Below are positions 60,501 to 64,000 of a stretch of 64,000 nucleotides of DNA, in pieces; the first letter of the stretch is position 1, and each line of letters begins with the position of its first letter. Position numbers and translations under genes: made by a program. The notes under the pieces are model-generated. The model saw only the letters and a program-made list of their open reading frames with translations, made no database searches and was not told the DNA's origin. This DNA comes from Gerris lacustris (lineage: Eukaryota; Arthropoda; Insecta; Hemiptera; Gerridae). The stretch is from the NCBI GenBank assembly GCA_951217055.1, contig OX578280.1, forward strand, positions 42,597,882 through 42,661,881. The letters are read 5' to 3'.

Positions 60501-63500
60501 AAAAATAAAATTAGCAAAGACAAAAATGAACAAATAAAAATAAACAAAAGAAAAGTGAAGTTAATAAAAAATAAAAAATGGTGGATAGTCCTCCCCTCAT
60601 ATTCAAACATAAAAATGAGTTCTTATAGCACCTAAGGATGGTAGAAGTTATTGCTTACTTTGTGAATACATTATGATAGTAAAGATAAAGTTATAGGTTT
60701 AATCTCCAAGGTACTTAGTTTTTACTTTCTTGACTTGTGAAGCAATTCATGTTTTGTTTAACCTGAATTAACCTAATAATTAATATTAGGTAATACTCTT
60801 CAGTAGTATTGCAACAACTACATCTAACCCAGTTTGTCACTTTAATATACTCCGTAAAAAGTATCGCAACACCTATCCTATTTTGCCAATATAATATACT
60901 CTGTTATTAAAACACCCTATTTTATAGGTATATAGGTAGGTGTAGCAATACTTTTGACAGGGAACAATATATATTATATTGTTGGCAGTGAAAGTAATAT
61001 ATTGTTTTAGAGACAGACAGTGATACATTTGAGTTTAATTAGAGGTTCCGATCTGACATTGCTATGACCGATTAAAACCTCTGCATTAAAAGCTGCACCA
61101 ATTCTTTATCTTAAATCAAATTATAATTATTATTAACACTGGGAGACAGACAGAGAAAAATAGACTCAAGCGCCGGGACTTGAACCACGGACCTCTATAC
61201 TGGAAATCTAGAGGCCCGTGGTTCAAGTCCTGGCGCTGGAGTCTATTTTTCTCTGTCTGTCTCCCAGTGTTAATAATAATTATAATTTGATTTAAATTAA
61301 AATTTTAACTTTCCGTAGTATGAATACTGCCACACACTTAAAAATTGAATTTCCAATTCTTTAGCTTAAACACAAGCCCCAGCTTTGCACTGATCCCTGC
61401 AATAAATTAGACATTTTGAGATTCACACAGACACCGCAAGTCGTGTCTTTTCTCTGATCCATACTTTGAGAATAATTCCTGCAATAAGTTCAAAATGTTG
61501 GTATTCACCACAGACAAACAGCCTTTACAACTTGTTAACATGCTCACGGCAGACCACGTTCCTGGAACATGCTTTTTCAACTATACTTTTCACATTTTCT
61601 AATACCCAGGCCCAAGGTTCAGATTGAATTTGACCAGTTAGCCCTAGAGGGCATCTGCATGGTTCTATACATATTTTCTGCTCTCTCATGCTTTTTTCGT
61701 TACTTAAATTTGATTTGTTTCATTTCCCAGGCACTGCGTTGTGCTAAGCAAAAGTTCAATAGTTGGTGGCAATAGTTATTCCATTGAGAATGTGTTAAAG
61801 AATAAAAATAAGCTTTATTGAACAAATAGAAAAAATTGCCCCGGATGACATAAAAATAATAAAATATACCTCTGAGTCCATTCAACTCTCCGACCCAACA
61901 ATGTTCATCTTTCTGACTGATTATGTTGATAATATCATTCTTCCTGAACCCAAGTTCATCATCATCATGCCGCTCAAAATCTATAAAACAAATAAACATT
62001 ATAATGTAAGAGTTTATTTTCACAGTTAGATGAAGACGTCTGGTTATGGGTATATACACACTAGTAGTAGTAGTAGTAGTCTAGTACTTCCTACTAGAAC
62101 GGGTAGGACGAACCAATTGTTCGAACCTTGCAATTAGGCCATCACTTAGGCCCTTTTTACGCCCCGTGGAAGAGAGTTCCAGCTACTTCAGACATCATAC
62201 ATTTGTACATTGTACCGCCAAAGCGAGTATGGTGTGGTCATTAGTAAGCTATATAAGTGTGCGTCAAAGCGTGGGGGGAAGAGTCCCCATAAAGGGTGTC
62301 CCTCGCCTTGCACCGTCGGCGATTCATTGATGCAATTCAGAGTATCATGGCACGGGATCGAACCCACGACCTCGAGTTGCCTCGACTTATTGATAGCTGA
62401 GCGAGCGCCTTATGATGCTCGGCTACCCTGGCTCCCATATACACACTAACTATTAAATAAAACCTGGCATGAGTGGTCCAATTCCCTTCACTCAGCGTTT
62501 CTCATCCCACTTCTCCCCAATTCCTTATACAACAGCAGTGCTCTCTGGTCCCATGGACAATATTAAAAGCACCAATACCTTGGAAAAATTCTCTACATTT
62601 CACTCTTCTTAACTACAAGTACTTCTTAACCATTCCCTCTGTCTTTTATTGATGCTTTATGTTAAAACTATTTTGGGTTTAAAATAAAATAAATAGTAAT
62701 TGATAATTTTAAATACATACTGAAAAATAGCTTTTATCGCTGAATTACCTAAAAGTGCTTTGGCTCTTCGACACCTATTAAGCGAGACGTCCATGTACGC
62801 CTGGTGATCCTTAGCATGGCTCTCGATGGTGTAGTCAGCTATAAGAGAGATGTTCTTACCTTGCTTCGGATCGGTAGAGATGAAGTGTCGAGCCACACAC
62901 AAGATCGCTTCCCTCAGATCAACCAAGATCTCTAAAAAAAAATAAATAAATAAAACCATATTTAAGGGATCATTGAACCAAGTGTTGAGAGCAGATAAAG
63001 TTTCATTTGATCGAAACCAACCTGAACTAAGGAGAAGTGACCACAAAAAGGATAGATAAGTTTGAATAAATAATGTAATTAAGTGTTAAAATTGCGCATG
63101 ACAACAAAGGATATTTTAATCATTAATATCACCATTAAAGAGAATAAAATGGGTACAGAAAAAAAAAAAAAAAAATTACGCATTATATATACCCTGATCT
63201 GAATAACAAAATAGAAAACTAATGTCCCACAAACTCTGGCATCCTCAGTTCAGGAGTATTTTTATGTCTTTCTCCATTCCTCTTCAATCGCAATAATTGC
63301 AATTAATTTTCACTTTCTTAATTTAAAGACACGTACAATACACATTGTGTTTAGCCTGTAGGTATAATTTTAGTTGTGAGAAACTAAGGTACATTTAGTT
63401 TGATCAAATAGGCAAATATTTTTATATTCCTAAAAATTAAGTCTTTCTACACATACCCTATCTATTAGCTATGCCCAATCAACATCAATAAAATTAAAGA

Positions 63501-63748
63501 TTGGCCTGCAAATAATATAGACAACCACCAGTGTTTACCTATCTATTTCATGAATTATACCAGTCTATCACCATTCCTTACTAATTATAATATTAAAAAT
63601 AATAATGAAAAATAATAATACAAATGAAAAAAAAAAGAAAAATAATTTACCAGTTTGTCTAATGTTTTTTGCTTTGATATCTTCTTCTGATACTTCGTCA
63701 CCAAAAAGAATTAGTTGAATAACTGATTTTGATTTTCTCACTTGCCTC
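54406..63748 (-). CDS. SGSM3: SGSM3-like small G protein signalling modulator (3' part, seven exons)
   Basis: Spliced from exons 63651-63748, 62749-62931, 61870-61980, 60237-60404, 55861-56003, 54908-55068 and 54406-54598. Together they give 351 residues and a TAA stop, with every GT-AG junction in phase. Residues 1-60 match the stretch after the TBC RabGAP domain ([27 protein letters not shown]). Residues about 91-142 are an SH3 domain ([36 protein letters not shown]). Residues about 160-345 are a RUN domain ([45 protein letters not shown]). TBC-SH3-RUN in that order is the signature of vertebrate SGSM3 (RUTBC3, CIP85), a protein reported to act on Rab and Rap GTPases in endosomal traffic. 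The N-terminal TBC exons lie beyond 64000. No frameshift or premature stop is seen, so the gene looks intact. The 4.2 kb intron 56004-60236 carries a 5S-headed repeat and a SINE. Confidence 0.95.
54908..55068 (-). CDS. SGSM3: SGSM3-like exon: RUN domain
   Basis: Codes for [35 protein letters not shown] and [12 protein letters not shown], typical central RUN helices. TTTAG acceptor; it ends in phase 2 at GTAAAC, which restores a tryptophan codon with the next exon. Confidence 0.94.
55069..55860. other. SGSM3 intron
   Basis: Non-coding. A 101-codon frame at 55204-55509 on the minus strand is not in phase with the neighbouring exons, which splice directly to each other. Confidence 0.7.
55861..56003 (-). 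CDS. SGSM3: SGSM3-like exon: RUN domain
   Basis: Codes for [37 protein letters not shown] and [11 protein letters not shown]. Acceptor CCCAAG, donor GTAATT directly after GAA GAG (phase 0). The glycine codon joins exactly to the previous exon although the intron is about 4.2 kb long. Confidence 0.94.
56004..56407. other. SGSM3 intron, start of the 4.2 kb intron
   Basis: Contains a 130-codon plus-strand frame (56119-56511) with no recognisable product that runs into the repeat at 56408. It is not considered a gene. Confidence 0.5.
57097..57136 (-). promoter_or_regulatory. 5S-rRNA-like internal promoter
   Basis: The minus strand reads AAGCAGC, a spacer, then GGTCAGTACTTGGATGGGTG ACCG. These correspond to the A box and the box C region of animal 5S rRNA genes at about the normal distance. 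The rest of 5S rRNA is absent. Confidence 0.75.
57137..57180. repeat. Double hairpin next to the 5S-like promoter
   Basis: CTCCTGCTGCGAAGCAGCAGGAG is a perfect hairpin, followed at once by AGGCCACTTTAGTGGCCT. In the direction of the 5S-like promoter both lie immediately upstream of it. Confidence 0.8.
57225..57395 (-). repeat. tRNA-derived SINE relic
   Basis: On the minus strand GTTAGCGCTCTCGACTC, then box B-like GCGAGTTTAAATCCC, AGAGAGGTGAGACATG and GTCGGATAATAACCCCCGTC. It shares the AGAGAGGTGAG body with the SINE at 7466. Box A is cut off or very diverged. Confidence 0.6.
57396..60236. other. SGSM3 intron, main part
   Basis: AT-rich, with an interspersed repeat near 59600-59860 (TCAAATCTGGCAACTGAATT, CCAATATGGCGGACAGCC, GGGTATCAAATGAAAGG). 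The last phrase resembles wording in other invertebrate repeats. No extra exon is needed, since the flanking exons join in phase. Confidence 0.55.
60237..60404 (-). CDS. SGSM3: SGSM3-like exon: end of SH3 and start of RUN domain
   Basis: Begins [18 protein letters not shown], which completes the SH3, and continues [14 protein letters not shown] and [10 protein letters not shown], the first helices of the RUN domain. CTAG acceptor, GTATGT donor, phase 1 on both sides. Confidence 0.95.
60846..60970. mobile_element. Tc1/mariner-like MITE
   Basis: The left TATACTCCGTAAAAAGTATC GCAACACCTA and right TAGGTGTAGCAATACTTTTGAC are inverted partners. The sequence is bounded by TA. Its left end resembles the lone terminus at 43935. 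Confidence 0.65.
61111..61352 (+). mobile_element. tRNA-foldback retroposon, compact palindromic copy
   Basis: Antisense tail and tRNA 3' half (61111-61199), the loop CTGGAAA (61200-61206), then sense tRNA 3' half and the full tail to about 61350. CCAATTCTTTATC and CCAATTCTTTAGC (61098-61110 and 61353-61365) form a 13 bp direct repeat with one mismatch. Confidence 0.85.
61371..61869. other. SGSM3 intron
   Basis: No exon or clear repeat. Two similar phrases about 60-70 bases apart (CTGATCCCTGCAATAAATTA and ATAATTCCTGCAATAAGTTC) suggest a short diverged tandem duplication. Confidence 0.5.
61870..61980 (-). CDS. SGSM3: SGSM3-like exon: core of SH3 domain
   Basis: Codes for [20 protein letters not shown] and [17 protein letters not shown], the acidic RT-loop and the tryptophan face of an SH3 domain. 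ATAG acceptor and GTATAT donor. The GWFP strand of the SH3 is completed by the next exon. Confidence 0.95.
62213..62437 (-). repeat. tRNA-derived SINE with long variable arm
   Basis: The minus strand starts AGCCAGGGTAGCCGAGCATC. It has box A TAGCCGAGCATCATAAGG, a long variable arm GTCGAGGCAACTCGAG and box B GGTCGTGGGTTCGATCCC, as in leucine or serine tRNAs. A body of about 120 bp follows and ends near CGCTTTGGCGGTAC. It looks well preserved and lies in an SGSM3 intron. Confidence 0.85.
62749..62931 (-). CDS. SGSM3: SGSM3-like exon: linker between TBC and SH3
   Basis: Follows a T-rich tract and AG acceptor and ends at GTAATT. It starts [17 protein letters not shown] and ends [10 protein letters not shown], the residues that lead into the SH3 domain. 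Both junctions are phase 1 and match the flanking exons. Confidence 0.93.
62932..63650. other. SGSM3 intron
   Basis: AT-rich, with a poly-A run near 63159-63175; no exon recognised. Confidence 0.6.
63651..63748 (-). CDS. SGSM3: SGSM3-like exon: end of TBC region
   Basis: Encodes [20 protein letters not shown] and then [12 protein letters not shown]. It ends in phase 1 at a GTAAAT donor. The acceptor is read as ATAG at 63749-63750. A second AG three bases further in (63746-63747) could be used instead, changing one residue. Earlier exons are outside the window. Confidence 0.88.
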
Positions 63749-64000
63749 CTATAAAAGTTGTTTTATTTAAAAAAAAAAAAAAAAACATTATTAGAACAAT
63801 TATTAATAAATAACATATTTGCATAAGCAAGGGTTTAAATATTAATTATCATAAATAAAAGTATAAGCCAATATTTCGTATCGATAAGATAAGGATAAAG
63901 ATATTAAGTCAACAATTTTACAGAAGAAAAACAAATTTTTAAAAATTTCCTGAAAGTGAGTGTATTGTTATTTTAAGTGAAACCTACTCCATACTAGTTC
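63749..64000. other. SGSM3 intron continuing past the window
   Basis: Non-coding AT-rich DNA upstream of the first visible exon; the TBC-coding exons must lie further right. Confidence 0.6.

Noticed and set aside
61700..62059. A 119-residue protein as a stand-alone gene
   Set aside because: Only 61870-61980 is coding; the rest is intron read through in the same frame.

Overview
This is eukaryotic nuclear DNA, most likely from an insect or another arthropod. It is strongly AT-rich and dense in simple repeats. Genes are broken by GT-AG introns of up to 18 kb, and the intergenic and intronic DNA is packed with short non-autonomous transposons and tRNA-derived retroposons. There is no prokaryotic gene organisation. 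The species cannot be named from the sequence.

Two real protein genes are supported, both on the minus strand. From 64000 down to 54406 lie the last seven visible coding exons of an SGSM3-type gene (end of the TBC RabGAP region, then SH3, then RUN). Every exon boundary keeps frame, and the gene runs off the right edge on its 5' side. From 34398 down to 12041 lies a complete three-exon LysM-domain gene of the LYSMD1/LYSMD2 family (236 aa), with introns of 3.2 kb and 18.4 kb. SGSM proteins act in small GTPase signalling and membrane traffic. LYSMD proteins are conserved in animals but little understood. I see no evidence that the two work together beyond being same-strand neighbours.

Layout: 1-12040 is downstream DNA of the LYSMD gene, with hAT-type and other MITEs and SINE relics. 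12041-34398 is the LYSMD gene, whose introns hold a piggyBac-type MITE inserted in a minisatellite, a 1.6 kb inverted-repeat element, and three tRNA-headed foldback insertions or parts of them. 34399-54405 is about 20 kb of gene-free DNA with two more piggyBac-type MITEs, a LINE reverse-transcriptase scrap, several foldback elements and a second large tRNA foldback unit. 54406-64000 is the SGSM3 gene, whose introns hold a 5S-rRNA-headed repeat, a mariner-like MITE, another tRNA foldback and a tRNA SINE.

The best candidate for something undescribed is a family of tRNA-headed, palindromic retroposons. There are five insertions (about 3968-4076, 27500-28080, 31078-31199, 45898-46425 and 61111-61352), each bounded by its own 9 to 13 bp direct repeat. 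They combine sense and antisense copies of the same tRNA-like head and tail. Two share the same complex internal order, and one contains a perfect 284 bp palindrome with no spacer. Palindrome centres fall in the tRNA anticodon stem in two copies, which suggests snap-back copying at that hairpin.
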